Made by a program: the position numbers and the translations under genes
Part shown: one piece after another, positions 44,427-56,280 of the stretch
Layout of the letters: every line of letters begins with the position of its first letter
Numbering within the stretch: the stretch's first letter is position 1
DNA from: Chrysopilus asiliformis
Taxonomy: Eukaryota > Arthropoda > Insecta > Diptera > Rhagionidae
Length of the DNA stretch: 64,000 nt
Assembly: GCA_964034945.1 (NCBI GenBank)
Contig: OZ035960.1
Coordinates: forward strand, 89,803,848-89,867,847
Direction: 5' to 3'
The notes under the pieces: generated by a model
Databases searched by the model: none
Seen by the model: the letters and a program-made list of their open reading frames with translations, nothing else
Told to the model about the DNA's origin: nothing

Positions 44427-45212
44427 GGTACCGGTCCACATGAGAGTAAATACGCGAATAACTCTCAAAAACTCTCGAGAGTTACTCGCAGGAGGTTGTC
44501 CATTTGAGAGTTAATTTCGGCGATTTTTCTATCGCGAGCTCTTGGCGAGTTTCTAGCGCAAAGCACTTTCGCGAAAACTCTCCAAACCCTGTAGATTTCA
44601 GAGTGATGCACGACTGAAAGTGGAAAGTAATCGAAATGTCATCGCACTACTGGAAGGTTGCAGCAGCTGTGATTATCCTAATTAATAATAAGAGACAAAC
44701 AAAATCAGCCAAATAAAAGTGCTGGGTTAAGTCCTGAATTCAAAGGAGAAATCTTTTGGATGCCGGGAAAAGTCTAATAAGAGAATTGCGAATTGAAGAC
44801 GCGCAACAATTTAGACATTTTTGTAGGTTAACAAGTTCGGAAATAGAGTTTTTAATTAAATTTGTCGGACCGGTTGTCATAAAAAAAACTACAAAAATTA
44901 GAGAACGGTATTCGTCACATTTAACATTCAACAGAGTTTCGTTCACTTCACACAGTTCGATTAACTTTTTAATCTCCTCCGGTGACCAAGATTTTTTTCA
45001 CTTCTTGCCTTGGCGAGTTCTCGAGAGCTACTAGCGAAATTCAAACGCCGTTCGTATCTAGCGAGCTACTCTCCGAGAGTTCAGTGGGTGCGTGTCAACT
45101 AGAGAGTAGAACCACTTTTGACACTCTCTGAGACGTGTCCATTTACGAGTAGCTGCTATCGAGAAATCTCGAGAGGCTCTCGCCGGCATTTACTCTCATG
45201 AGGACCGGCACC
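44427..45212 (+). mobile_element. PIF/Harbinger element, internally deleted, inserted in a GTCTGTTA array
   Basis: The ends GGTACCGGTCCACATGAGAG and (inverted) GGTGCCGGTCCTCATGAGAG form inverted repeats of about 28 bp. The subterminal parts are full of cgagag/ctctcg words. Between them lies a transposase N-terminal frame (44,756-45,034). The flanks are taa/ttt around the insertion, so the 3-bp duplication has changed or I am off by a base. Confidence 0.78.
44756..45034 (+). pseudogene. Harbinger transposase N-terminal fragment
   Basis: The frame reads LIRELRIEDAQQFRHFCRLT then SSEIEFLIKFVGPVVIKKTT and KIRERYS. This matches the N-terminal pattern of HARBI1/PIF-type nucleases (a helix with L.ELR.ED...F..F.R.....F..L...V.P.I.K..T..R). 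It diverges into unrelated sequence after about 55 residues and lacks the whole DDE region. The opening ATG is in the element interior but is probably not the original start. It is a deletion derivative, so not functional. Confidence 0.65.
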
Positions 45213-47637
45213 TTTAGTCTGTCTCTCATTCTGCGTCCAAGACTTTTCAAAAACTTATTTAGTAAGTAGTCGCGAAAGTTTCCTATTTTATCGATATTTA
45301 AAATATGTTTTTGCACACATTTTTTAATGCCATCTGTTGAGGTTTTTTTTTGTTCCATCGCATGGCAATGCATATGGGACAAAATAATTCTAAGGTTTTT
45401 TTTATTTTCTTAATTATCTCAAGAACGAGAGCGACAATAATATTTGATTAGTACTACTGGGCACTATTTCATAATTTCTCCCATTTTTTTGGAAATGTTA
45501 CTAACAAGGAATAGTTTTTTAAGTCATGTTAAAACCAGAATACTGTCTAAAAATCTAAGCCCCTTAAATATTGGCAAAGAAAGTTGCAAAATGGTGTATA
45601 AGAAAAGAAATACAAAACTTTTTAAAAGATTTTTAATTTTAAAGTTTTTATGGAAAATGTCTTTTTTAACTATTACCAAAATAAATTGAATGCAAGAAAA
45701 TGCCAAGAAAATGGAAATTGTAATTTTCATTATCGTAGAAAAAAACAGATATTATTTACTACGAGTATAGCCTCCGACCTCAACTAATAAAATTTTACTG
45801 CACGTCCAAGAAAAACTATTCGTGGCTTTCGATTTCCGGACAATTTATTGAAATAATTACATTTAAAAATTCATGATCTCTCCGAGATGATAACCGGCAG
45901 CGTCCAAAAATTCATTTAATATCAAAAACACTTTGATCGTATCGGGAAACTACGTTTATTTTTTTTAAATCACCCTCAAAATTTCAGTTTCCCTTTTCTC
46001 TTAAATTACCCATCAATATGCTATGAATATAACATGAATTTTCATTGGATCCACAAAACATTATTAATATACGGCATAAAGATCAATTTCATTTCCATTC
46101 AGGCCAGCATAATATTCCTAAGCGCCCGCTGCCACCCCCATAAGTTCATAGTCCTTAAAATTTATGTAACCGCGTCAAACATCGGCAGGCCGTCTTGGCG
46201 ATTTCGGTCCATCTGGGGTGCCCAAGTAAAAGTAAACTAAATGTCCTAATCATTACATCAATCAGATTCACGTTCCTGAAATTAATTCCAGTGAAATCGT
46301 TCGTAAATGTAAATCATCAAAATATGGAAATTTGTTTGTTCAAAAATAAAAATTCGCATTGGAAATGGAGAAAAACGCGCGTCGTGATGGATCCATCAAT
46401 ACTACAAGTACATCAATATACTTACCGCCAACATAAAAAGAGCGATAACCCAAGGAAATTTACGTATTTATGCCTTATGGATTATGCTGTGCTGGCTGTG
46501 CTTCAAGTGGACTCCCCAAAAAATTCTAAATAAATCCAACCAAGAGGAAAACCGATGTTCAAATGATCAGCACTACAACCGAATCCATAAGAACGCAACG
46601 AAATTAGCCACCATCTGTGAACTTGATTCGGGAATATCTGGATCAGAAAATCCGGCAGTGAAATCGTTGACCACCTTCCATTCACCTTACTCTCCTAGCG
46701 TCGACTCTCTGGTGGTCGATTTCGAGTATCCATCTGTAAACCAGAAAATTGATTGACGTTGGCCACCAATATCCATGGATGGTACATTGAAGGTGATCTG
46801 CGAACCTCAAACCACATCAGGAATCTCCATTTGGCATCCGCACAGTCGACATTTACGGAAAAATAAATAAAACCGTCAAGCTCGGCGCGGCGGACGGGCA
46901 CGTTCCCTCTGGATCACAAGACTATATAAATAATATCCCCAAATTACCATGTGGCCACTCCGAATCGAGCGGGGTGGTGAGTGCACATCACTAAATTAAT
47001 CCAATTTCCAGACCGAATCAAACTAAACAAAAGCCAAGCGACCGAGAGACCGACTAAACAGCGGCAAACTCATCCAGGAATTCCAGAATCGCCTCCAGTT
47101 CAGTACGTATTCCGTAATGTGTCGCACTCGGGAAATGGAGCTGTGTCCCAGTGGCACAAAATGTGCGCGATATCCCACTGACTGAGAAATTCCCAAACAA
47201 AATGCCGAGGGAAAATCGAAGAGAATGGTAAACAAACACAGGAAAATGCCGGCCATGAAGAGGGAATTTCACACGTGCCGCTAAATAGACTTTTAGAACA
47301 TCGAAACGAATTTGTGGCAGGAGTTATGGGAAATTTCTGCGAGTAAGAGATGGAAAAATGGGGAAATGGTTTTGTACTAAAAATGATGCTGCCATGTGGG
47401 GAGTTTTATTATTTGTAAAATGCTAGTTTTTGTCGTTGACAAATATTTAAAATTGAAAATTCATTCTCTAATCTTTCGATAAATATTACGCCTCAATAAA
47501 GTATTTAAATTAATTTTCACTTTCTTATACGCAGTATTCATGAAAATTGTATTCATTGCCTAAAAAACATTTCCCAAGCACTACTGAGTCGACTGTAGCA
47601 TTATTACAAAAATGTATTTTTGTCTATTAGTCTATTA
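45213..47637. other. Unannotated region, partly non-repetitive looking
   Basis: Bases 46,030-47,300 have higher GC and fewer simple repeats than the surroundings, but no frame on either strand has a recognisable domain. They could hold a non-coding transcript, an enhancer region or a decayed gene. Bases 47,520-47,637 are a DR-B leader that hosts the next MITE. Confidence 0.4.
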
Positions 47638-47902
47638 ATCCCAATTTAGACTAACGATTGCGATTACGATTGCGATTACGATTGCGATTGCGATTATGAT
47701 TCCGATTGCGCTTACGATTGCGATTATGAGTGCGATTACGATTGCGATTACGATTGCGATTACGATTGCGATTACGATTGAAGTTTCTCCACCAATGAGA
47801 GCAAAGCTTTGAATGATAGGAAAATGAAACTTTGATCTCATTGGTTGAGCAAGGTCAATCGTAATCGCATTCGTAATCGCAATCGATAGTCTGAATTGGG
47901 CT
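47638..47902. mobile_element. MITE with (GATTAC)n-extended terminus, copy 2
   Basis: TTA precedes it (47635-47637) and follows it. The left end ATCCCAATTTAGACTAACG runs into about 18 hexamers alternating GATTAC and GATTGC. The palindromic centre matches copy 1, and the end is TAGTCTGAATTGGGCT. The host is a DR-B copy. Confidence 0.8.
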
Positions 47903-48233
47903 TTAGTTTGTCAGATTGTCATTTTGTGTACTATATTTCTCCAAAACTAATAGAGCCAGAAATTTTACAGCCAGGTTCGGTGCTGGAATCCTATTAACTT
48001 TTTTTGGAAGTCTTTTAATTTTTAAAAATTGCTGTTTGGGTTTTTGCTGTTTACTCTGACACTACGTGTTTTTCAGTAGTCTTATTTAGGACAATAATTG
48101 AAAACAGTAAAATTTCCTAAACTTTTGTCTTTTACTCGAACTCGATATCTCAATCCAGTGTCGCAATATACCGTTACTAGCTTTAAGGACCGTCCTACGA
48201 CTGGTAAGTGCAATCTTATTTTAAAAAAATCAA

Positions 48234-48511
48234 ACTACGCGCTTTGAGTTGCGCGCTTTGAGTTACGCGCTTCGGATTACGCCGGTTTGAAAGACGTGCT
48301 GCAAATTTGGCGATTCAAGTTATGCGCTTCGGCTTACGCGCTTCAGATTATACGTTTCAGATTACGCGCTTCGAATGAAGCGTTTCGGATTACCTGATTA
48401 GAATCACGCGCTCTGAGAAACGCGCTTCGGATCGCTTTGAGTTGTGAAATTCGAGATACGCACTTCGGATTCCGCGCTTAGCTTTACGCGGTTCGAGTTA
48501 CACGCTTTACG
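48234..48511. repeat. Degenerate 14-bp tandem array (ttacgcgcttcgga)n
   Basis: About twenty units of a 14-bp consensus 'ttacgcgcttcgga' lie head to tail with up to five differences each and one interrupting insertion near 48,285-48,310. The GC content and CpG density are far above the flanks. No coding frame follows the period. I see no inverted termini around it. Confidence 0.75.
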
Positions 48512-51500
48512 AAGAGATGGGTTGCTGGCAAGGGGAGGGATTGAGTTTAGTAGGCAAAAATTTTGAGTGGGATGAAAACCGCGCTTTTTGACAAAAACCG
48601 CGCCTAAGGACGAAAACAATGCCAAAATTGCCCTGACTGTTCCGAAGATATCAGGCGGAGGGCGAGAAAGGGGAGGGGGCGATGGAATTTATGGAGTTAA
48701 AACTTTGTCTGGAAAACAACTTATTTAATGAGCGAAACCGCGTCAAAATTGCCCTAAAGATTCAGGGAATAGCAGGAGAGGGGTTTACATGTAACCGTAA
48801 CACAATTTATTCGGCAAATTTTATTCCGTGACACAAAATTCCAAAAATTCATTCCAAAAGAAGGCTCAATTATAATTTTTTTATACGAAATTGCCGAAAA
48901 CAATTTGAATTCTTAGAACTTTTAAATTCTGCTACTGTGATAGATGAATAATTAATCGTTGCGGAATAAGCTCTAAGGAAAAAATCTCGCCAAAAATCGC
49001 CTAAGCTCTGGCTGAAACTATAAAAAAATGTGATTAAAAAAAATGTTAGCCAACATAAATAAAATTAAATTTCCTCGTCAACCACCAAAATATGAAAATC
49101 TATGGCAACACCTCAGCCTGGGGAACTGTTATTGTACTAAAATCTTGGGAAATTTTCGCTTTTCCCGGCAATTGCGCACAAGTACTTCCCGAATATCGCC
49201 CGAATTTATGTTTCGTTCGATATTCGTACATTACGCCGGAATTTTCCGAACATGGGTCTCCCGAATCCAATGAAAACTCTGCTGTGCTGGCATTCGGCTC
49301 ACCCGTTCGGATGCTGGAGTTGCATCCGACTTCGGGAGAACTCCAATCGCAATTCCACAAAATGTTACGACGCCACCAGTTTTATGACTATTTATGCTTC
49401 TTATGCTGCCTGCCACCATATAGATCTTGTTATGCTGATGATGCTGGTCCATTGGATGCTGTTCGATGCCAACGAAACTTTTGTTAGTTTAAGCGCGGGT
49501 ATGCTTTAAGCAACATCTCTTGATTAACGGTCGGTCCATTACGGGTTTTTTCTTCATTTTCATAATAATTATAATTGATAATTGATTTTCTCATTTTCTT
49601 AAATTCGTGTATAAAACAAAGAGGCTTTAATTGCACTAAAACATAATCAGAAAATGATGCATATTTGTAAATCATATTAAAATTGTAAATAATGTTTTAT
49701 AGTAAAATATTTTAAACTAAAATTTTCCTCCGAACCGGTACAAAATATAAAACATACGCATTAAACATCGTTTGCCAGAAAAAAATCACAGTTAGTCGAT
49801 TTTAGTAGTAATTTTCCAAGGAAAGAAAAAAACAAAACATTATTTAAAGTTTAAAAATGGAACCAAATCGAAAAAACTTGAAAAAAATTTGAAAAAAAAC
49901 GTTGATGTGGTAATTTTCAAACGAAATAATAGCGTGAAAATGTGTTTTCATTTCGTCGCGGAAATGCGCATCGCGATGGACGCTTCGGACAAGAAGTTTT
50001 GCGAATATTCCGGTAGTTAAATCAAGAAAAGTATCTTTTAAAAGATACTTTAAAGAACGAAAAAAAAAGAATTTCCACATTTTATCATTGGACTTTCTGC
50101 AATTCTTTTGTGATGCTAATTTAATTCGACGACAAAAGGGTTGGAAACGACAACCACTCTATTGTGATGGGAAAAATCGGGAAATATGCTGGGGTTTATT
50201 GTCAGAGATAGAACAAGGGGTAGTTTCAGAAGAATTTATCTTGCGGTCTATTTTTTGTATATTAATTTTACTTCATATTTTCCATATTTTTGTTTTTTTT
50301 TTTGTCACTGTTTTTGCACCTCCAATTGCTCCGTCACGAATGCTGATTTTTCCGGCCTAGTCGAGCACTTTTCCAACCAACATTTGGGGTAACGTTGCGA
50401 TGTGATCGCATTATTTTCCTTTTACACTTTTCCGCCATAAGGTTCTCTTGCGGATTGTTTGAATAATTTAAGCTTGACTTAGAAAATTTTTGTACGATTG
50501 GGCATATGGCCTTGCTCTCCCCCGTTTTTTCATGCCTTTCACCCTCGTTCTTATGAGGTGAACGAAATGGAATTTGAGTTTATGCAGCTTTTATAAAAAA
50601 AAAAGATACTATAGAATTTTAAATTAGAAGAAAATTGTTAAAAGGGAAAATTATGGGGTTATATTTGGGACGCAGATTATTTTTTCTTTCTTCGTGGTGG
50701 ACCTTTTATTTCATTGCGCTGTTATTCAACTGAAACTCTTTAATTTTGTATAAAGAATTAAATTTATCAAAAATTCAAATTCGAAATCAGGCTGAAGTTC
50801 TGCGATTAAAGGCTTTGGGAAATTAGAGCTCTTTAAAGGCGTTTCAGTTTTTAAGGTTAAATGGATTTCTCTGGGTTTCATTTTTTTCTTGGAAAAATTT
50901 TCCAATTTATCGTATAAGTGTTCTCAAATGTTTTATAATGTTTTCTTGCAAGCAAGAATTTTTCACAAGAAAAAATTTGTTTTTTACAACAATCTTATGA
51001 GATCAACAAAATTTTATCAAATGCGGGTCACTAGATTTTGTCCAAGTGTAAATCAGGAAAATATTCTGAAAACTCTTGAGCATTGCTTCGGCATTAAAGG
51101 GTCTTCCCTTAAGCTCTGGCTGAAACCATAAAAAAACCTCATTTACCCAGAATTAGATAAGAAAAACAGATCCTTTTTGTCATTGGCCCTGCCGCTTAGC
51201 ACTTCACTGAAATTCACCGAGTTTTTGAAAAAAAAAATCACTGAAATTCCCCGATTTTTTAAAAATTGAACTCAAATTCTGGCAATTTTTTTTAGAACAA
51301 AAATAGTTTTGCTGTTTAAATTTGATTTATTTTCGATGCTGACAACTTAGGCGTTTTTGAATTAACATTGGATACGTACTGTATTGGAATTTATTGGCTT
51401 CTTGGTCATTAATAAAAAATATGACAAAATGTTGGAAACTTACCTAAACTTCTCAAAAAAGCAAGATTTTTTCCGATTTTTTTTTCTAGTCCCAGTACAA

Positions 51501-51660
51501 ACCTTTAGGCGAATTTTCTACCAACAATTTGAACCTTGAGTCAAAATATCTGATGTGAACAGCACATGACTTTCTTATACACAATACGAGTCCGGAAGGA
51601 ATTTCCACGATATTCGGACGAATAGAAGATGAGTTCATACAAAAATATTAATTAACCTTA
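48512..51660. other. Unannotated region
   Basis: Bases 48,780-50,400 contain a fairly GC-balanced patch around 49,060-49,500. Its 131-codon plus-strand frame (49,092-49,487) shows no domain I recognise. The 'gagcattgcttcggcattaaagggtcttcccttaagctctggct' type block at about 51,080 recurs at 51,908 and near 36,300 in altered form, so it is another dispersed repeat. A 'gatgtgaacagcacatgac' motif is at 51,551. Confidence 0.4.
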
Positions 51661-51823
51661 CCCGGCACTTACACGCGACTATAAAGTCTGTCAGTAGCAC
51701 AGACTTCAAAGGTCAAATTAGTGACAATGCATTAAAATACATTTAGCGTACTGGCAGTCAGTGCATTTACACGAGACTGTGTCAGCGACTGTGTCAGCTC
51801 TGCAGACGCGTGTAAGGGCCGGG
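51661..51823. mobile_element. PIF/Harbinger-like MITE
   Basis: The 163-bp element starts CCCGGCACTTACACGCG and ends CGCGTGTAAGGGCCGGG, with TTA immediately on both sides (51658-51660 and 51824-51826). Its interior is rich in 'gactgtgtcag' words. It has no ORF. Confidence 0.78.
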
Positions 51824-52318
51824 TTATATTCGTCGGGTTATAGTGTAAATTATAACATCGGAGATATTTTGATAACAGTACAAGATTTTGATCTTTCGAC
51901 CATCCTGAGCTGTGCTTCGGCATTAAAGGGTCTTCCCCTAAGCTCTGGCTAAAGCTATAAAAAAAAATACAAAAATGTAGAAAAATTTAATGTCTTTCTT
52001 CTTCCTTAAACTATTTCTTTTCGAAAAATCGTTAATTTGCAAGCGATTCGTAATTTTTTTTATCTTTTGATGAAAATATCTCGACAATATGGTAACACAT
52101 CGGATAAGACTTAAAGTCAAAATTGTAGGAATCCTCAGTTTTATTCAATTCAATTCAATTCGTATATGGAACCACCGAAAACCCATTAAATTTCGATGTA
52201 GTGGCAAAAAACCTCATTTTTACGAAATAACGGTATATAATCGATAATAGTGTGAGATATGGAGTTTTAGTGGAAAATAAACATATAGGAAGTTTTATTT
52301 TCTTAAACTTTTGTTATA

Positions 52319-53476
52319 CACGCAAAAACATATGGGAACCGTGCCATGCTCCAGTCTCATATTTATGGGAAAAAATGGCATAGTGGCCAAATATAGGAGT
52401 CATTCCTATAAAAAAGTTGTAACAGCTCCCAAATTTTTTAGGACACATTCCAACAAAAAAGTGGTCGTATTCTTTTTTTTTTGGTGTAACCATTCCCAAA
52501 ATTATGGCAACGACTCCAACGTGTTACATTGGAGGGATTACTGTATATGTTAGACATGTTATGACAAAAAATTGGGGAACATTCCCTTTTGTAAGGGAGT
52601 CAATTCTAAAATGAAAGGAATGAATCCTATAAAACGTTGTAATGTCTCCATTAATTATTGGACTCTCTCCTATATATATAGGCGCGACATTCTCGATTGG
52701 TTCCTATAATTATAGCATCAAGTCCTATCTGAATAGGACTGGAGACTTTTTTTTATTGGATCTAACGACGGAAATTCTACAGACAAAAATTCGAATTATT
52801 GAATTATCGAATTATCGAAGTATCGAATATGCGAGATCGGGAAGCCCAGTGGGCTTGAAAATATTTGAGATAATAAACAATCAACTCGCGTAATAAAAAT
52901 ATTTGAAGTAATAAAAAAAAACAACGCAAGTAACAAAAAATCCTGTAATAAAATTTTTTTTTCCGATCAAGTGTTAGAGTGTCGTACTAGTAAGGTCCAA
53001 ACTATATGAACGACGAGTTCGCAAACCATATACGAATTATAATCGAAGGAAAAAAATTGGCTTGAATCACCATATTTGCTGAATCCTATTTGCATAGGAA
53101 TGTATCCGCCAACACTTAGGATTCGTTCCACTTCCTTTGTAGGACTGAATCCTACATAATATTGGACTCACTTCTGAAAACAATGTGAACGATTCCATTC
53201 CATAATCTAGCATTGTTTCTCCCTTAGTATAGGAATGTCTGCAGTAAAAACTAGGAATGGCTGCTACTTTTGTTGGAATATGTCCATTCTTCTCTCAGCA
53301 CTATCTACATAGTAATGATCCCACAAAAACTAGGACTAGTTTTTTTTTTATATTTTATGCCAGGAGCTTAGGAGTTCCAATATTTATGGAAGCTCTTACT
53401 ATAAACTGGTGTAACGACTACTATATTCGCTTTCCCATATTTTATAGGAACATTTCCTATGCGGATTTTTTCCGTG
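52319..53476. mobile_element. Probable 1.1-kb non-autonomous DNA element
   Basis: The left end CACGCAAAAACATATGGG and the inverted right end CACGGAAAAAATCCGCATAGG are similar. Throughout, short words of the type 'aggaatg' and 'cattcct' or 'ggagtc' and 'gactcc' recur in both orientations about every 30-40 bp. This repeat-studded structure suggests many binding sites. It has no coding frame with a known domain, and the boundaries are tentative. Confidence 0.5.
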
Positions 53477-55500
53477 AACATAAGACTACTGAAAACACGG
53501 GGTTTAGGAGTAAATGACAAAAAACGAAATTACAGTTTCTAAACAGCGGGTATTTTGGTTGCTTCCGGGTAAAGAATTTCTAGGATTGTCCGATTCCAGG
53601 ACCAGACATCCCTGTAAAATTTCATGGCTCTAGCTCTGTTAGTTACTGATAAATCTTTTATACAGACTGTCTGTCAGAAAGACATTTTTTTAATAGTGCT
53701 CCAATCGACCCGGAAGTGCTCGGGAAATGTTGTTGGACAAAATTAAAAGGTCAAATTTTTTTATTATCGTCTAAGAAAGTAAAAACAACAGTCGTCTACC
53801 AAGTTTCAGGTCTCTAGGTCAATTTTTTTATCGATATATAATATTAAATAGACTAGTGGAATGCATCCCCTGATTCTGACTGATTTCAGAAAATACTTGG
53901 CTGGGATATTTTCCATTCCTACGCGTATTTAAACTAATTAGAGAGAAATATCACTTTTTCGAATCTAAAAAAAATTACATCTCTATGAAAAATGTCATGA
54001 CAAGCTCTTAAGTGATAATCTTTGACCTTTTGAAATCTCATTAACATCCGATAAGGACTTCTAATTGATGTGCCTAAGATATTTTTTTTCTTCTCCCTCC
54101 ATTAAACTCTCGAAATTTTTAGAACAGCATAAATTTTTTATCACTAATTTCCATCATATAATTTTATTTATCAGCTGAACATTTGGTTTCCAGCTAAATC
54201 AATTTCTAGGCTTCATTTTCAATACAAACAAATCAACTTTTATTGTTATCTTGCTTTGGTATGGTTTTTTTTTTTTGGTATAGCATAAAATCAATTTTCT
54301 GATAGATTTATCTGTTCCAAGCCTTAAGGGCTTTTGGGTCACAATTTCATGGATAATGACTTCAAAAGAGATGTCGAGAAACAATCCGAGATCAGATCTT
54401 AAATCAATGATATCTGATGGTTGTACTTAAATTTGAAAAATTGTTCTTTAAGAAAAATTCTTAGATGAATTTTTCCATACAAACATGCATGGATGCTGCT
54501 GGTTTCCATGTCATGTTTCTTTAATTTAGATATTCCCTTTTTATGTGATTGAAAAAAAAACTCTTGGCATTAATTTTCCATATGGTAATAGAAAAGTACA
54601 TTTTTTCCTTCAAATATTATTTAAATAATGAATCTCTTTTGAAATCATCAACGAATAGGCAGTTTCACTTAGCTAATTAAAAGTTTCCATACATAGATGG
54701 TAAATGTGGATTCGATTGCGGACGGTTGAGTTATTTTTAAATATTAACTAACAGGGGTTTTTAAACTGGGGTTATTTTATATGTTTTCCAAAAAAAAAAA
54801 AGATTTTGAAGGTATTATCCCACATAAGTTCAAATGGTCTGAAAATTGAGCTTAAAATGATAAATCAGATTTTTTCGTTGGTAAGAGAGAGGTTTTGGAG
54901 AATACAGCGTAAAGATAAATTTCAGAACAGAATTGAACTTAAAATTGAAGCAATTGTTGAATTTTAGACCAAGTAGGTGAAGAATGTCCAAATTCGTGCT
55001 CTTAAGTCAAAGGAACCATGCAGGAAATAGCGTTTTTCGTGCCCCTGGGTTGAGTTTTGAACCTGTGTAGTTTTCACTTTGGTTGATTACTTTTTGGAAA
55101 GGGCACAGTCTCTAGTTTCATCCATATATGGCTTCAAGAGCCACCGAATTGCAGGGGGATGGTGAGGGGCTAACGAACTTTTTTGTTATTTTGCACAGAA
55201 ATCTTTGCAGAAATCACGAGAGAGTTCGTGATCGTCAAAAGAAGATTTTAAAATATTGTTAGTTTTTAGGGTACCGAAAATCATTTTAGATCTTTTGATT
55301 ACAATATAGGTTGTATAGATCGAAAAAATTGATATAGTTTTCATTATTTTCCTCCAGTTTTTCATGAGTTTTTTTTCTTTTTTTTCTGGATTTTTTTTTA
55401 TGAACTTTTTTTATGAATTTGACCACAAAAGAACTGCAAAAAACCAATGAAATTATGTTTAGAACAAAACAAAATTACTAAAATAAAATACTAAATGTGC
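53477..55500. other. AT-rich region upstream of the polyQ gene
   Basis: A DR-B leader in inverted orientation lies at about 53,640-53,780. From 53,800 to 55,500 the sequence is AT-rich and relatively free of the repeats seen elsewhere, which fits a regulatory or 5' region of the following gene. No motif is specific enough to name. Confidence 0.4.
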
Positions 55501-56280
55501 TATCGTTTTTCAGTGCAGACGCAAATATGACTCGTTAAGTTTACTAAAATTTATTTAAGGAAAAATATTGTTTAAGAAAAAGAAATAAAGTGTGAAAGTG
55601 TGTGGAAAAAAATATAAAAGTTGTTTAGTGCTAGTTTAGAAAATATTTAATAAATAATAATGTTGATAGTGTTAAAAATTTAAAGAAATATCATTAGTGA
55701 ATTAAAGGAAAGATTTAAAAAAAATATACCTAATGCAATATAATATAATATTCAAGTATAATAATATCGCCAGCTATTAAACGGCCATTAAATGTCGTTA
55801 TCCTAGTTCTTCAGTACCATAATTTATATTAATCTGTAAAAAAAAGTAGCAAAGGATTATTTAGAAGAAGATTAAGTGATTAAAGACGTTTTAAAGTACA
55901 TTCATATTGAATTTGAAGTAAAAAAAACCTGCAATTTCAAAGTATCACTTCTTTAACGATGAAATGATTCAACGAAAGATGGATTCCATTCTGAACATAT
56001 GTTTGAATTTGTCATTTATAACACAGAAGACATATCCTAGTCATCAGAATCACTATCCAGACTGGCATCAGCTAGAGTAGCATTGGAAATCGGAGACAGA
56101 CATTTAAAGCTCAAAGAGAATACAATTTAAAATCGCTTCCAGCTCTTTTCCATTGTGTATTTCAGAAGGGTTCATGAATTTGTATCCACAGATATAGAAG
56201 AGAATAGACATTTTATAGGCAGTATAGTCTAGAGAATATTTGAATATCATATTAGGAAATTAGTAGAACTAAACCAAACA
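55500..56280 (+). promoter_or_regulatory. Putative 5' leader of the polyQ gene
   Basis: The region carries no repeats and no competing long frame. It has several short upstream ATGs and ends 'aaaccaaaca' directly before the ATG at 56,281, a good insect start context (A at -3, CAAACATG-like). I infer that much of this is 5' UTR. I cannot locate the transcription start or rule out an upstream non-coding exon. Confidence 0.4.

Noticed and set aside
44163..44514. Repeated Asp-Arg-Leu-Thr / Asn-Arg-Gln-Thr frames on both strands
   Set aside because: They are microsatellite translations of the GTCTGTTA-type array.
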